DNA of 64,000 bases from Streptomyces sp. Ag109_O5-10 (GCF_900105755.1 NZ_FNTQ01000001.1:1922001-1986000), one strand, 5' to 3'; counted from the first letter of the stretch, positions 53,399-62,793 are shown. Numbers and translations are program-made. The notes: generated by a model from the letters alone, not told the origin.

Positions 53399-53911
53399 TC
53401 AGGCGTCCTCTTCGACGAGTCGGGCGAGCCGGATGCGGTTGATCTTGCCCAGCTCGGTGCGGACGATCTCCCGCTCCCGCTCCGGCGGGTTGCCGATCCG
53501 CTCCCTGACCGCGTCCCGCATCTCCTCGCCGGTGCGGCCGGTGGCGCAGATCAGGAAGACATGGCCGAACCGCTCCTGGTAGGCCAGGTTCAGTTCGAGC
53601 ATCTCCGCCCTGAGGCCGTCCGCGGCGCCGGCCATGCCGGACTGTTCCCGGGCCGAGGTGGGGTCGCCCGGCCTGGGGCGGCCGATCGGCGGGTGCCCGG
53701 CCATGGCCTCCGCGAGGTCCGCCTCGCCCAGCTCGGCCATGGCGGCGTCGCTGGCGGCGTAGAGGGACTCGGGGGTGGCGTAGGGGCGGGCGGCGAGCAG
53801 GTGCCGGCCCCAGGCCGCGGAGGCGCACGCCTCGTGGAGGGCGGCCAGTGCCGCGTGCTCCTCCAGTTCGTTGAACCGGGCCAGGCCCGGGGGCGTGGAA
53901 GTCGACGTCAC
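53399..53911 (-). CDS. uraD: OHCU decarboxylase
   Basis: A 170-residue all-helical enzyme that makes S-allantoin from OHCU. Conserved features: FNELEEHAALAALHEACASA, the catalytic His in MAGHPPIGRP, the Glu/Gln in SAREQSGM, and FGHVFLICATGRTGEEM with the Arg and substrate loop. It is the first gene of the uraD-uraH-pucL run and is preceded by a TCAAC-N5-GTTGA palindrome. Confidence 0.95.
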   Translation of the reverse strand: MTSTSTPPGLARFNELEEHAALAALHEACASAAWGRHLLAARPYATPESLYAASDAAMAELGEADLAEAMAGHPPIGRPRPGDPTSAREQSGMAGAADGLRAEMLELNLAYQERFGHVFLICATGRTGEEMRDAVRERIGNPPEREREIVRTELGKINRIRLARLVEEDA

Positions 53912-53985
53912 GGGAGCCTCCGTGGCCGTATGCGGCCTTCGTGCTGAACGGGCTGCCGTCAGCTAACGCCCTCCGGAACCCAGCG

Positions 53986-54000
53986 TCAACACTTTGTTGA
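53986..54000. promoter_or_regulatory. palindrome before uraD operon
   Basis: TCAACACTTTGTTGA, the same type as those before allB, aceB and the catalase. It lies 75 bp from the uraD start. The TTCCR twin seen at the glyoxylate genes is absent here, so this site may serve a different protein. Confidence 0.55.
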
Positions 54001-54039
54001 AAATTCCGCGTAACAACCCCCCGGGGCACACCGGGAGGG

Positions 54040-54408
54040 TCAGTTCTCCTTCTCGCGGTTGAGGTAGTTGTAGACGGTGAAGCGGCTCACGCCGAGCGCG
54101 CTCGCCACGGTCTCCACGCCGTGCCGCACCGAGAAGGCGCCCCGCGCCTCGAGTATGCGCACGACCTCCTGCTTCGCCTTGCGGTCCAAGTCGGCCAGCG
54201 GCCTGCCCTGCTTGCGCTCCATGGCGGCCAGGATGTGGTCGAGGGAGTCGGCGAGCTGCGGCAGCCGTACGGCGACCACGTCGACGCCCTCCCAGGCGAG
54301 CACGACGTCGTCGGGGCCGGCCTCGTCGGGCGGGAGCATCTCCCCGCCCATGGCGTCGACCAGCGGTTTCACGGCGGTGATGAAGGGCTCGTCCGCGTTT
54401 CCGGTCAC
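54040..54408 (-). CDS. YheO-type helix-turn-helix protein
   Basis: A 122-residue protein. The C-terminal half (RKAKQEVVRILEARGAFSVR, then VETVASALGVSRFTVYNYLN) is an HTH_22 domain as in YheO regulators, but the usual PAS_6 sensor is shortened to about 50 residues (VDVVAVRLPQLADSLDHI). GTG start overlapping the preceding stop (GTGA). It lies directly upstream of uraD on the same strand and may regulate the urate genes. Confidence 0.7.
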   Translation of the reverse strand: MTGNADEPFITAVKPLVDAMGGEMLPPDEAGPDDVVLAWEGVDVVAVRLPQLADSLDHILAAMERKQGRPLADLDRKAKQEVVRILEARGAFSVRHGVETVASALGVSRFTVYNYLNREKEN

Positions 54409-54659
54409 TTGTCGCCGCCCTCCCCCACCACGTTGACCTGGAGCGAGATCCGGGTGGCCCCGGCCTCCAGGGCCCGGCGCAGCAGCGCGTCCACGGCGCT
54501 GAGGACGGCGTCGGAGCCGCCCTCCGCCGTGTTCCCGAACGGCCCGACGTCCACCGCGTCCAGCTCGGCCGCCTCGATGACCTCACGGGCGACCAGCGCG
54601 TGCGCGGGGGCCTCGTCGAGGTCGAAGGGCTCGGTCGTGAACTCCACTCTCAATCGCAC
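54405..54659 (-). CDS. small MTH1187/YkoF-like protein
   Basis: An 84-residue protein: VRLRVEFTTEPFDLDEAPAH, then AAELDAVDVGPFGNTAEGGS, SAVDALLRRALEAGATRISL. The VGPFGNTAEG segment and alpha/beta pattern resemble the MTH1187/YkoF family, some members of which bind thiamine. Function here is unknown. It is coupled to the HTH protein by GTGA overlap. Confidence 0.6.
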   Translation of the reverse strand: MRLRVEFTTEPFDLDEAPAHALVAREVIEAAELDAVDVGPFGNTAEGGSDAVLSAVDALLRRALEAGATRISLQVNVVGEGGDK

Positions 54660-54706
54660 GCGCTCAACCTAACGCGCGGCACCGACGTTCGGGCAGCCCT
54701 CCGGGA

Positions 54707-56446
54707 TCACCGGCCCTTGCGCAGGAAGCTCCGCAGCCGCCGCTCGGGCCAGGTGTTGATCACGTCGTCGGCGGTGAGCCCGCCACGCTGGGCGGTGCCG
54801 ATGCCGTAGCGCATGTTGGCAAGGTGCGGCACGGCGTGCGCGTCGCTGTTCACGGCGAACCGCACGCCGTGCCGGCGGGCCCGCAGGATGTCCTCGTCGC
54901 GCAGGTCGAGGCGGTCCGGGTGGGCGTTGATCTCCAGGGCCGTGCCGGTGCGGGCGCAGGCGGCGAAGACCGCGTCGAGGTCGGCGTCGATGCCGGGCCG
55001 CCTGCCGATGAGACGGGTGGTGGGGTGGCCGATGACGTTCACGTACGGGTTCTCGCAGGCCCGGACGAGCCGCCGGGTCAGCTGCTCGCGGCCCTGTCTG
55101 AAGTGCGAGTGCACGGAGGCCACGCACAGGTCGAACCCGGCGAGGAAGTCGTCCGGCCAGTCCACCTCGCCCTCGGGGCCGATGTTCAGCTCGGTGCCGT
55201 GCAGCAGCCGCAGCCCGCCGCGCCGCCCCCTGGTGGGGTAGGCGCCGTCCAGCTCGCGCACCCGTTCGCGCTGGGCCAGCATCCGCTCGTCGGTCATGCG
55301 CTGCATGGCCAGGTCGGGCGCGTGGTCGGTGATCGCGTAGTAGGCGTAGCCGCGTGCGGCGGCCGCCTCGGCCATCTCCTCCAGCGGGGCGAGCCCGTCG
55401 GTGAGGTCGGTGTGGGTGTGCAGGTCGCCGCGGAGGTCGGCCTCGGTGACCAGCTCGGGCAACTCGCCGCGGAGCCCGGCCTCGATCTCCCCGCGGTCCT
55501 CGCGCAGCGGCGGCGGGATCCAGGGCAGGCCGAGGCGCGCGTACACCTCCTCCTCGGTCCTGGAGACGATCTTCTCGCCACTCGCGGCGTCGAAGAGGCC
55601 GTACTCGGAGAGCTTGAGCTTCTGGTGCACCGCGATCTCGCGGGTGCGGATGTTGTGGGCCTTCGAGCCGGTGAAGTACTGCAGCGCGGCGCCCCACGAG
55701 TCCGGCGGCACGACCCGCAGGTCGACGTTGAGCCCCTTGCCGGTGCGCACGGACGTCTTGGTCCCGCCCTGCCCGATGACCTCGGTGACGTACGGCAGTC
55801 CGGTGAACGCCTTCATGAGCGGGGCGGAGTCCTCCGCCGCGGCGAGGATGTCGATGTCGCCGATGGTCTCGCGCATCCGGCGCAGCGACCCGGCGTACGC
55901 GCACCGCTCGCAGCCGGTCACCGCGGAGAGTTCGGCGACGATGTCCTCGGCCAGCTCCATGGCCACGTCGATCCGCACCCGTCCGCCGGAGGACCGGAGC
56001 AGTTCGATGCCGTGCAGGATGTTCTCCTCGGTCCTCGGCCCGAAGCCCTTGAGGTCGCGCAGCCGTTCGTCGCGGATGGCGGCGGCGAGTTCGTCCACCG
56101 ACGAGACGCCCAGCTCCTCGTAGACCACCATGGCCTTCTTCGGGCCGAGGGTGGGAATGGCCGTCAGCCGCCGGACCCCGTCAGGGATCTTCGCCCGCAG
56201 CTCCTCGACGGCGGCCACCGCGCCGCTGTCGAGGTACTCGCGGACCTTCTGGGCGATGGACTTCCCGACGTTCGGGATCTCCTGCAGCCCCTTGAGGTCG
56301 AGCGTGGCGACGTCGGCGTGGTGGCCGCCGACGGACCGGGCGGCCTTCTCGTAGACACGCGCCTTGAAGGCGTCGCCGCCGGTGATCGAGATCAGGTCCG
56401 CGTACTCCTGGAGCAGCGCCGCCACCTCGTCGTTGGACCGAGCCAT
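54707..56446 (-). CDS. polX: PolX-type DNA polymerase / PHP exonuclease
   Basis: A 579-residue family X DNA polymerase. Helix-hairpin-helix motifs come first (LQEIPNVGKSIAQKVREYL, AIPTLGPKKAMVVYEEL, DLKGFGPRTEENIL), then the polymerase metal Asp pair in SLRRMRETIGDIDILAA and LNVDLRVV, and a C-terminal PHP domain from about residue 340 with DLHTHTDLTDG, YAITDHAPD, GTELNI, SVHSHF and NSDAHAV. Such enzymes act in base-excision repair. ATG at 56446 is chosen; the frame stays open upstream through the hyi promoter. Confidence 0.92.
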   Translation of the reverse strand: MARSNDEVAALLQEYADLISITGGDAFKARVYEKAARSVGGHHADVATLDLKGLQEIPNVGKSIAQKVREYLDSGAVAAVEELRAKIPDGVRRLTAIPTLGPKKAMVVYEELGVSSVDELAAAIRDERLRDLKGFGPRTEENILHGIELLRSSGGRVRIDVAMELAEDIVAELSAVTGCERCAYAGSLRRMRETIGDIDILAAAEDSAPLMKAFTGLPYVTEVIGQGGTKTSVRTGKGLNVDLRVVPPDSWGAALQYFTGSKAHNIRTREIAVHQKLKLSEYGLFDAASGEKIVSRTEEEVYARLGLPWIPPPLREDRGEIEAGLRGELPELVTEADLRGDLHTHTDLTDGLAPLEEMAEAAAARGYAYYAITDHAPDLAMQRMTDERMLAQRERVRELDGAYPTRGRRGGLRLLHGTELNIGPEGEVDWPDDFLAGFDLCVASVHSHFRQGREQLTRRLVRACENPYVNVIGHPTTRLIGRRPGIDADLDAVFAACARTGTALEINAHPDRLDLRDEDILRARRHGVRFAVNSDAHAVPHLANMRYGIGTAQRGGLTADDVINTWPERRLRSFLRKGR

Positions 56447-56512
56447 GCCTTCAGGGTAGGGCGCCCGTTTTGCGCGGGCGCTCTTGACAGCTCTCCCCGG
56501 CCACAGGCAGTC

Positions 56513-56548
56513 TTCCATTAAGCAGAAATTAACTTCCATAATGTGGAA
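56513..56548. promoter_or_regulatory. twin 15-bp palindrome before hyi
   Basis: TTCCATTAAGCAGAA (56513-56527), spacer ATTAAC, TTCCATAATGTGGAA (56534-56548). Centres are 21 bp apart. It lies 32 bp upstream of the hyi ATG and covers an in-frame upstream ATG at 56541, which argues against that start. Confidence 0.7.
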
Positions 56549-56579
56549 ACAGAGACAGTGGAAGGGAGCGCCCACCCCC

Positions 56580-57419
56580 ATGGGATTTGCAGAGCAGCGC
56601 TTCACCGTCAACCTGTCGATCCTCTTCACGGAACTCCCGCTCCTGGAGCGCCCCGCGGCCGCCGCCGCGGCCGGCTTCACCGCGGTCGAGCTGTGGTGGC
56701 CCTGGGTCGACTCCCCCACCCCCGCGCGGTCGGAACTCGACGCGCTGCGCCAGGCGATCACGGCCGCGGGCGTCCGGCTGACCGGACTGAACTTCTACGC
56801 CGGACAGCTGCCGGGCCCCGACCGGGGTGCCCTGTCGGTCCCGGGCGAGGAGTCGGAGCGGTTCCGCGCCAACATCGACGTGGCGGCCGCTTTCGCCCGC
56901 ACCCTGGGCTGCCGGTCGCTCAACGCCCTGTACGGAAACCGCGTGGACGGGGTGGATCCGGCCGAGCAGGACGCGCTGGCCCTGGAGAACCTGGTCCGGG
57001 CGGCGGAGGCGGCCGACCGCAACGGGGCGGCCCTGCTGATCGAGGCGCTCAACGAGCCGGAGTCGCCGCGGTATCCGCTGGTGTCGGCGCCGGCCGCGGT
57101 CGCGGTCGTCGACAAGGTGAACGAGACCTCGGGACTCGGCAACGCCCGCTTCCTGATGGACCTGTACCACCTGTCGATGAACGGCGAGGACTTGCCGTCG
57201 GTGATCGAGCGGTACGCCGCGAAGACCGGCCACGTCCAGATCGCCGACAACCCGGGCCGCGGCGCCCCGGGCACGGGCTCACTCCCCCTGGAAGACCTCC
57301 TCGACCAGCTGCGGAAGGCCGGTTACGACGGCTGGGTGGGCCTGGAGTACAAGGCGGGGGCTTCGCCGAGCGCGGAGGCCTTCGGCTGGCTGCCGGTGGA
57401 GCGGCGCGGCGCCCGCTGA
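56580..57419 (+). CDS. hyi: hydroxypyruvate isomerase
   Basis: A 279-residue TIM-barrel enzyme that interconverts hydroxypyruvate and tartronate semialdehyde. Motifs: RFTVNLSILFTELPLLERPA, FTAVELWWPW, LTGLNFYAGQLPG, LIEALNEPE (catalytic Glu), RFLMDLYHLSMNGED, HVQIADNPGRGAPGTGS and WVGLEYKAG (second Glu). Its first neighbour downstream is glxR. In S. coelicolor, excess Hyi in an allR mutant is reported to depress antibiotic production. Confidence 0.93.
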   Translation: MGFAEQRFTVNLSILFTELPLLERPAAAAAAGFTAVELWWPWVDSPTPARSELDALRQAITAAGVRLTGLNFYAGQLPGPDRGALSVPGEESERFRANIDVAAAFARTLGCRSLNALYGNRVDGVDPAEQDALALENLVRAAEAADRNGAALLIEALNEPESPRYPLVSAPAAVAVVDKVNETSGLGNARFLMDLYHLSMNGEDLPSVIERYAAKTGHVQIADNPGRGAPGTGSLPLEDLLDQLRKAGYDGWVGLEYKAGASPSAEAFGWLPVERRGAR

Positions 57420-57562
57420 GGTGACCGCCGCCGGGGGCCGCCGCCCCCAGACCCCCGCTCCGGCCCGAACGGCCTCGTCCTCGACCGCCGGACGGGCTCC
57501 TTCCGGCAACGCGACGCCCGCCGAGCAGCAGACGTATCACAGCAGTCAGAGAGGCACCCCTT

Positions 57563-58453
57563 ATGAGCACCCTCCCCAAGATCGCCTGGATAGGCCTCGG
57601 CATCATGGGCTCCCCGATGTCCGAGAACCTGGTCAAGGCGGGTTACGACGTCACCGGTTTCACGCTGGAGCAGGACAAGCTGGACCGGCTGGCCGCCGCC
57701 GGCGGCACCGCGGCCGGCTCGATCGCCGAGGCGGTGCGGGACGCGGACGTGGTCGTCACCATGGTCCCCGCGTCCCCGCAGGTCGAGGCCATCGCGTACG
57801 GCCCGGACGGCATCCTGGAGAACGCGCGGTCCGGCGCGCTCCTCGTCGACATGTCGTCCATCACCCCGCAGACGTCCGTCGACCTGGCGAAGGCGGCCGG
57901 GGCCAAGGGCATCCGCGTCCTCGACGCGCCGGTGTCCGGTGGTGAGGCCGGGGCCGTCGAGGCCGTGCTGTCCATCATGGTCGGCGGCGAGCAGGCCGAC
58001 TTCGACGCCGCGAGGCCGATCTTCGAGGCGCTGGGCAGGACCATCGTGCTGTGCGGTCCGCACGGCTCCGGGCAGACCGTGAAGGCCGCCAACCAGCTGA
58101 TCGTCGCCGTGAACATCCAGGCGTGCGCCGAGGCCGTGGTCTTCCTGGAGAAGTCCGGCGTGGACCTGACGGCCGCGCTGGACGTGCTGAACGGCGGCCT
58201 GGCCGGCTCGACCGTGCTGACGCGGAAGAAGGACAACTTCCTCAGCCGCGACTTCAGGCCGGGCTTCCGGATCGACCTGCACCACAAGGACATGGGCATC
58301 GTCACGGACGCGGCCCGCAACGTCGGCGCCGCCCTGCCCGTCGGCGCCGTGGTGGCCCAGCTGGTCGCGTCCCTGCGCGCGCAGGGCGACGGCGGCCTCG
58401 ACCACTCCGCGCTGCTGCGCGCGGTGGAGCGCCTGTCCGGCGCGCAGGTCTGA
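57563..58453 (+). CDS. glxR: tartronate semialdehyde reductase
   Basis: A 296-residue beta-hydroxyacid dehydrogenase. The NAD(P) motif IGLGIMGSPMSENLVKAGYD, substrate motif LDAPVSGGEAGAVEA, and catalytic Lys in QTVKAANQLIVAVNIQA are intact. It reduces tartronate semialdehyde to glycerate. It has a GAGAGG site and lies 143 bp after hyi on the same strand; the gap contains GC-rich inverted segments of the kind common in Streptomyces spacers. Confidence 0.93.
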   Translation: MSTLPKIAWIGLGIMGSPMSENLVKAGYDVTGFTLEQDKLDRLAAAGGTAAGSIAEAVRDADVVVTMVPASPQVEAIAYGPDGILENARSGALLVDMSSITPQTSVDLAKAAGAKGIRVLDAPVSGGEAGAVEAVLSIMVGGEQADFDAARPIFEALGRTIVLCGPHGSGQTVKAANQLIVAVNIQACAEAVVFLEKSGVDLTAALDVLNGGLAGSTVLTRKKDNFLSRDFRPGFRIDLHHKDMGIVTDAARNVGAALPVGAVVAQLVASLRAQGDGGLDHSALLRAVERLSGAQV

Positions 58454-58535
58454 GCCGGACCGTATGACTTCCGGGCGGTGCCGGCGCCGACACCTGTCCT
58501 GTCGCGCCCAGGCTCCGGCACCGCCCGGAACCACT

Positions 58536-58610
58536 TCAACAAACCGTTGACGCCTCAGTCGACCCGATCCTAGGCTCCACGAAGCGGAAATGAATTTCCG
58601 CTGACACCCG
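58536..58610. promoter_or_regulatory. palindromes before the catalase gene
   Basis: TCAACAAACCGTTGA (58536-58550) is perfect. CTCCACGAAGCGGAA (58575-58589) and TTCCGCTGACACCCG (58596-58610) keep the 6-bp gap but have a weak outer half each; their inner halves form the perfect palindrome GCGGAAATGAATTTCCGC. The block ends 16 bp before the start codon. Confidence 0.55.
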
Positions 58611-58625
58611 CACGGAAGGCCCACG

Positions 58626-60083
58626 ATGTCGAAGCGCGTGCTCACCACCGAGTCCGGCGCCCCCGTCGCCGACAACCAGAACTCCGCCTCCGCCGGCGTC
58701 GGCGGCCCGCTCCTCCTCCAGGACCAGCACCTCCTCGAGAAGCTCGCGCGCTTCAACCGCGAGCGGATCCCGGAGCGCGTGGTGCACGCCCGCGGCAGCG
58801 GCGCGTACGGCCACTTCGAGGTGACCGACGACGTCACCGGCTTCACCCACGCCGACTTCCTGAGCACGGTCGGCCGGCGCACCGAGGTCTTCCTGCGGTT
58901 CTCGACGGTCGCCGACTCCCTCGGCGGCGCCGACGCCGTCCGCGACTCCCGCGGCTTCGCCGTCAAGTTCTATACCGAAGAGGGCAATTACGACCTCGTC
59001 GGGAACAACACCCCGGTGTTCTTCATCAAGGACCCGATCAAGTTCCCCGACTTCATCCACTCGCAGAAGCGGGACCCGTTCACGGGCCGTCAGGAGCCGG
59101 ACAACGTCTGGGACTTCTGGGCGCACTCGCCCGAGGCCACGCACCAGGTGACCTGGCTGATGGGCGACCGCGGCATCCCGGCGTCGTACCGCCACATGAA
59201 CGGCTACGGCTCGCACACCTACCAGTGGACGAACGCCGAGGGCGAGGCCTTCTTCGTCAAGTACCACTTCAAGACCAACCAGGGCGTGCGCAGTCTGAGC
59301 GCCGAGCAGGCGGCTGAGCTGGCGGGCAAGGACCCTAACTCGCACCAGACCGACCTGCTCCAGGCCATCGAGCGGGGCGTGCACCCGTCCTGGACCCTGT
59401 ACGTGCAGGTCATGCCGGCGGCCGAGGCGGCGGAGTACCGCTTCAACCCCTTCGACCTGACCAAGGTGTGGCCGCACCGGGACCACCCGCTCCAGCGGGT
59501 GGGCCGCCTGGTCCTGGACCGCAACCCGGACAACGTCTTCGCCGAGGTCGAGCAGGCCGCCTTCTCCCCGAACAACTTCGTGCCGGGCATCGGCCCCTCC
59601 CCCGACAAGATGCTCCAGGGCCGCCTGTTCGCCTACGCGGACGCGCACCGCTACCGCCTGGGCGTCAACCACACCCTGCTGGCCGTCAACGCCCCACGGG
59701 CGACGACCGCGCAGAACTACGGCCGGGACGGCCTCATGGCGGCCAACGCCCAGGGCCGGCACGCCAGGAACTACGAGCCGAACTCCTACGACGGCCCGGC
59801 GCAGACCGGCCGCCCCCTGTCTGCGCCCCTCGCCGTGACCGGCCACACGGGCACCCACGAGGCCCCACTGCACACCAAGGACGACGACTTCGCCCAGGCG
59901 GGCGAGCTGTACCGGCTGATGTCCGCGGAGGAGCGGCGGCGGCTGGTGGCGAACATCGCCGGCAGCCTCTCGCAGGTCTCCCGCGACGACGTGATCGACA
60001 AGAACCTGGCCCACTTCCACGCCGCCGACCCGGAGTACGGCAGGCGCGTGGCGGAGGCGGTCCGCGCCCTGCGCGAGGACTGA
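58626..60083 (+). CDS. monofunctional haem catalase
   Basis: A 485-residue small-subunit catalase. Active-site His in [38 protein letters not shown], distal Asn in [20 protein letters not shown], and the haem-ligand Tyr in [15 protein letters not shown]. It degrades H2O2. Uricase nearby makes H2O2, and the promoter holds palindromes like those of the glyoxylate genes, so it may protect cells growing on purines. It has GGAAGG before the ATG. Confidence 0.95.
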   Translation: MSKRVLTTESGAPVADNQNSASAGVGGPLLLQDQHLLEKLARFNRERIPERVVHARGSGAYGHFEVTDDVTGFTHADFLSTVGRRTEVFLRFSTVADSLGGADAVRDSRGFAVKFYTEEGNYDLVGNNTPVFFIKDPIKFPDFIHSQKRDPFTGRQEPDNVWDFWAHSPEATHQVTWLMGDRGIPASYRHMNGYGSHTYQWTNAEGEAFFVKYHFKTNQGVRSLSAEQAAELAGKDPNSHQTDLLQAIERGVHPSWTLYVQVMPAAEAAEYRFNPFDLTKVWPHRDHPLQRVGRLVLDRNPDNVFAEVEQAAFSPNNFVPGIGPSPDKMLQGRLFAYADAHRYRLGVNHTLLAVNAPRATTAQNYGRDGLMAANAQGRHARNYEPNSYDGPAQTGRPLSAPLAVTGHTGTHEAPLHTKDDDFAQAGELYRLMSAEERRRLVANIAGSLSQVSRDDVIDKNLAHFHAADPEYGRRVAEAVRALRED

Positions 60084-60435
60084 CCCCACCGACGGCCCGC
60101 GGCGGCCGACCGGCCCGGATGAGGGGTGGCCGGCCGGTGCCTGCGCGGGCGGGGCGAGGACCGCGGCGGCGTGCGAGCCAGTGCGGTGGTGAAGGAACCG
60201 GGCGCCCTTCTCGACCAGAGGGAAGGACGCCCCGGGCTCCGTCGCACCCGCCGCGGTCCCAGCCATACCCCTGAACCCCGTCCGGCGGCGCGAACGTCCC
60301 GTCGCGCCCAGCCTCGCGCCGTCGGACGGCCACAGCGGCACAGAGCCCCACGGGCTCCCCGAGCGCCGGATGCGGAACCGCCCGCGTCCGGCGCTTCGGC
60401 GTGCGTTTCCTGCCCCGCCGCAGGAGCCTTGTGGC
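60084..60435. other. non-coding stretch
   Basis: A GC-rich stretch between the catalase and the small hypothetical gene. Open frames cross it on both strands but none has a credible start or motif. No palindrome like the AllR-type sites is visible. Confidence 0.5.
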
Positions 60436-60678
60436 ATGACTGCACATCCACCGACCGAGTTCCCGCACATCGTCGTGCACGCCCCGGCCCTGGACGGCTC
60501 CCGGCGGGTCACCGAGGGCGACGTGACCCTGGGGATCGCCTCCCACCTCGACGACGTGATCGAGATCCTGCGGCTGGCCGACCTGGACCGGATCGAGGTC
60601 GAGGAGAGCGACCTCATCGAGTGGCAGGGCGGCGGCCCGGACGACTGGCCGGGCCTGACCGAGCACCCCGAAAGCTGA
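60436..60678 (+). CDS. small hypothetical protein
   Basis: An 80-residue acidic protein from an ATG at 60436 with CAGGAGC upstream: EFPHIVVHAPALDGSRRVTE, then LGIASHLDDVIEILRLADLD, and a Trp/Gly-rich end. Probably a small alpha/beta domain. I have no family for it. It stands between the catalase and gcl and is convergent with gcl, with two hairpins between the two stops. Confidence 0.6.
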   Translation: MTAHPPTEFPHIVVHAPALDGSRRVTEGDVTLGIASHLDDVIEILRLADLDRIEVEESDLIEWQGGGPDDWPGLTEHPES

Positions 60679-60779
60679 GGTACCGGGACGAAGGGGCCGG
60701 CCGATCCTCAAATCAAGCTCTGAACTCTGTTCCCCATGCTTCAACGGCCCGAGTCAGAGGGCATATTCACACCACACAG

Positions 60780-60861
60780 GTGCCCGCCGGCACGGGGGCG
60801 GCGGGCACCCGGTCGTCCGCGACGCGAAGCGGGCGGCCCCTCCGCAGGAGGGGCCGCCCGC
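60780..60861. terminator. two hairpins between convergent genes
   Basis: GTGCCCGCCG / CGGCGGGCAC (60780-60808) and a 15-bp perfect stem GCGGGCGGCCCCTCC / GGAGGGGCCGCCCGC (60829-60861) with a 3-base loop, followed by TTTCG. They can end transcription from both sides, including gcl. Confidence 0.85.
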
Positions 60862-60877
60862 TTTCGTCCGCGCCGGC

Positions 60878-62662
60878 TCAGACCTTCAGCGTCCTGACGG
60901 ACGTCGGCGCGTGACCGGGCTCGGTGGCGATCTCCTCGAACTCCACGACACGGGAGATGTCGTTGGTGGTCGACATGGAGATGTTGGTGACCCGCTCCAG
61001 GATCGCCTCCACGACAACCGGCACGCGGTGCTCGGCGGCCAGTTTCTTGGCCTCCTCGAAGGCCGCGCCCAGCTCCGCCGGGTCCGTCACCCGGATCGCC
61101 TTGCAGCCCAGGCCCTCGGCGACCTTGACGTGGTCGACGCCATAGACGCCCAGTTCGGGCGAGTTGATGTTCTCGAACTCCAGATTGACCTGGAAGTCGA
61201 TGTCGAACGCCCGCTGCGCCTGCCGGATCAGGCCCAGGTAGGAGTTGTTGACGAGGACGTGCACGTAGGGGATCTTGTGCTGCGCGCCGACCGCCAGCTC
61301 CTCCAGCATGAACTGGAAGTCGTAGTCGCCGGAGAGGGCGACGACGGACGCCTCCGGGTCGGCCTTGGCGACGCCCAGCGCGGCCGGGACCGTCCAGCCG
61401 AGCGGGCCCGCCTGGCCGCAGTTGATCCAGTGCCGGGGCCGGAAGACGTGCAGCATCTGGGCGCCGGCGATCTGCGAGAGGCCGATCGTGGACACGTACC
61501 GGGTCTCCGGGCCGAAGGCCTTGTTCATCTCCTCGTAGACGCGCTGCGGCTTGATCGGGATGTCGTCGAAGTGGGTACGGCGCTGGAGGGTCGCCCGCTT
61601 CTCCTGCGCCGCGGCCGCCCAGCGCGAGCGGTCCGGGAGACCGCCCGACGCCTTCAACTCCCGTGCCACCTCGACGAAGAGCTCCAGGGCGGCCTTCGCG
61701 TCGGAGGCGAAACCGTAGTCGGGGGCGAAGATCCTGCCGATCTGGGTGGGCTCGATGTCCACGTGGACGAAGGTGCGGCCGGCCGTGTAGACGTCCAGCC
61801 TGCCGGTGTGACGGTTGGCCCAGCGGTTGCCGATGCCGAGGACGAAGTCGGACTCCAGGAAGGTCGCGTTGCCGTAGCGGTGCGAGGTCTGCAGGCCCAC
61901 CATGCCGGCGTTCAGCTCGTGGTCGTCGGGCAGGACGCCCCAGCCCATCAGGGTCGGGACGACCGGGGTGCCGGTCAACTCGGCGAACTCGACGAGGAGT
62001 CCGGCGGCGTCGGCGTTGATGACCCCGCCGCCGGCGACGATCAGCGGACGCTCGGACGCGTTCAGCATCCCGATCGCCTTCTCGATCTGGGTGCGGCTGG
62101 CGGCCGGCTTGTAGACCGGGAGCGGCTCGTACGTGTCCGGGTCGAACTCGATCTCGGTGAGCTGCACGTCGATCGGCAGGTCGATCAGGACCGGGCCGGG
62201 ACGGCCCGAGCGCATCAGGTGGAAGGCCTGCTGGAAGACGCCCGGGACCTGTGCGGCCTCCAGCACGGTGACCGCCATCTTCGTGACCGGCCCGGCGATC
62301 GAGGCGATGTCGACGGCCTGGAAGTCCTCCTTGTGGATCACCGCGGTCGGCGCCTGGCCGGTGATGCACAGGATCGGGACGGAGTCGCCGGTGGCCGAGT
62401 AGAGGCCGGTGATCATGTCGGTGCCGGCCGGTCCCGAGGTGCCGATGCAGACGCCGATGTTGCCGGGGTGCGTACGGGTGTAGCCCTCGGCCATGTGCGA
62501 GGCGCCCTCGACGTGACGGGCGAGGGTGTGGTGGATGCCGCCGGAGGCCTTGAGCGCCGCGTAGAAGGGGTTGATCGCCGCGCCGGGCACACCGAACGCG
62601 TCGGTGACGCCCTCGCGCTTGAGGATCTCAACTGCCGCGCGGGCAGCGGTCATACGAGCCAT
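60878..62662 (-). CDS. gcl: glyoxylate carboligase
   Basis: A 594-residue thiamine-diphosphate enzyme that joins two glyoxylates to tartronate semialdehyde and CO2. It begins [20 protein letters not shown] with [31 protein letters not shown] carries Val where other ThDP enzymes have the catalytic Glu, the known Gcl hallmark. The ThDP motif [18 protein letters not shown] and [13 protein letters not shown] are present. AGGAG precedes the ATG. It works with Hyi and GlxR, encoded about 3 kb to the left. Confidence 0.96.
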   Translation of the reverse strand: MARMTAARAAVEILKREGVTDAFGVPGAAINPFYAALKASGGIHHTLARHVEGASHMAEGYTRTHPGNIGVCIGTSGPAGTDMITGLYSATGDSVPILCITGQAPTAVIHKEDFQAVDIASIAGPVTKMAVTVLEAAQVPGVFQQAFHLMRSGRPGPVLIDLPIDVQLTEIEFDPDTYEPLPVYKPAASRTQIEKAIGMLNASERPLIVAGGGVINADAAGLLVEFAELTGTPVVPTLMGWGVLPDDHELNAGMVGLQTSHRYGNATFLESDFVLGIGNRWANRHTGRLDVYTAGRTFVHVDIEPTQIGRIFAPDYGFASDAKAALELFVEVARELKASGGLPDRSRWAAAAQEKRATLQRRTHFDDIPIKPQRVYEEMNKAFGPETRYVSTIGLSQIAGAQMLHVFRPRHWINCGQAGPLGWTVPAALGVAKADPEASVVALSGDYDFQFMLEELAVGAQHKIPYVHVLVNNSYLGLIRQAQRAFDIDFQVNLEFENINSPELGVYGVDHVKVAEGLGCKAIRVTDPAELGAAFEEAKKLAAEHRVPVVVEAILERVTNISMSTTNDISRVVEFEEIATEPGHAPTSVRTLKV

Positions 62663-62757
62663 CGAGAACTCCTGCTTTCGGCTGTCGGATGCCTGCTCCC
62701 GTCGCGCCCCGCGGTGAGCATCGTTTCCAGTTGTTCGTTCGAGTTGATCCACACTTA

Positions 62758-62793
62758 TTCCGCATAGCGGAAAGTAACTTCTACTATCTGAAA
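62758..62793. promoter_or_regulatory. twin 15-bp palindrome before gcl
   Basis: TTCCGCATAGCGGAA (62758-62772) is a perfect palindrome, spacer AGTAAC, then the weaker TTCTACTATCTGAAA (62779-62793). Same 21-bp centre spacing as before hyi and allR. It lies about 95-130 bp upstream of the gcl start. Confidence 0.7.
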
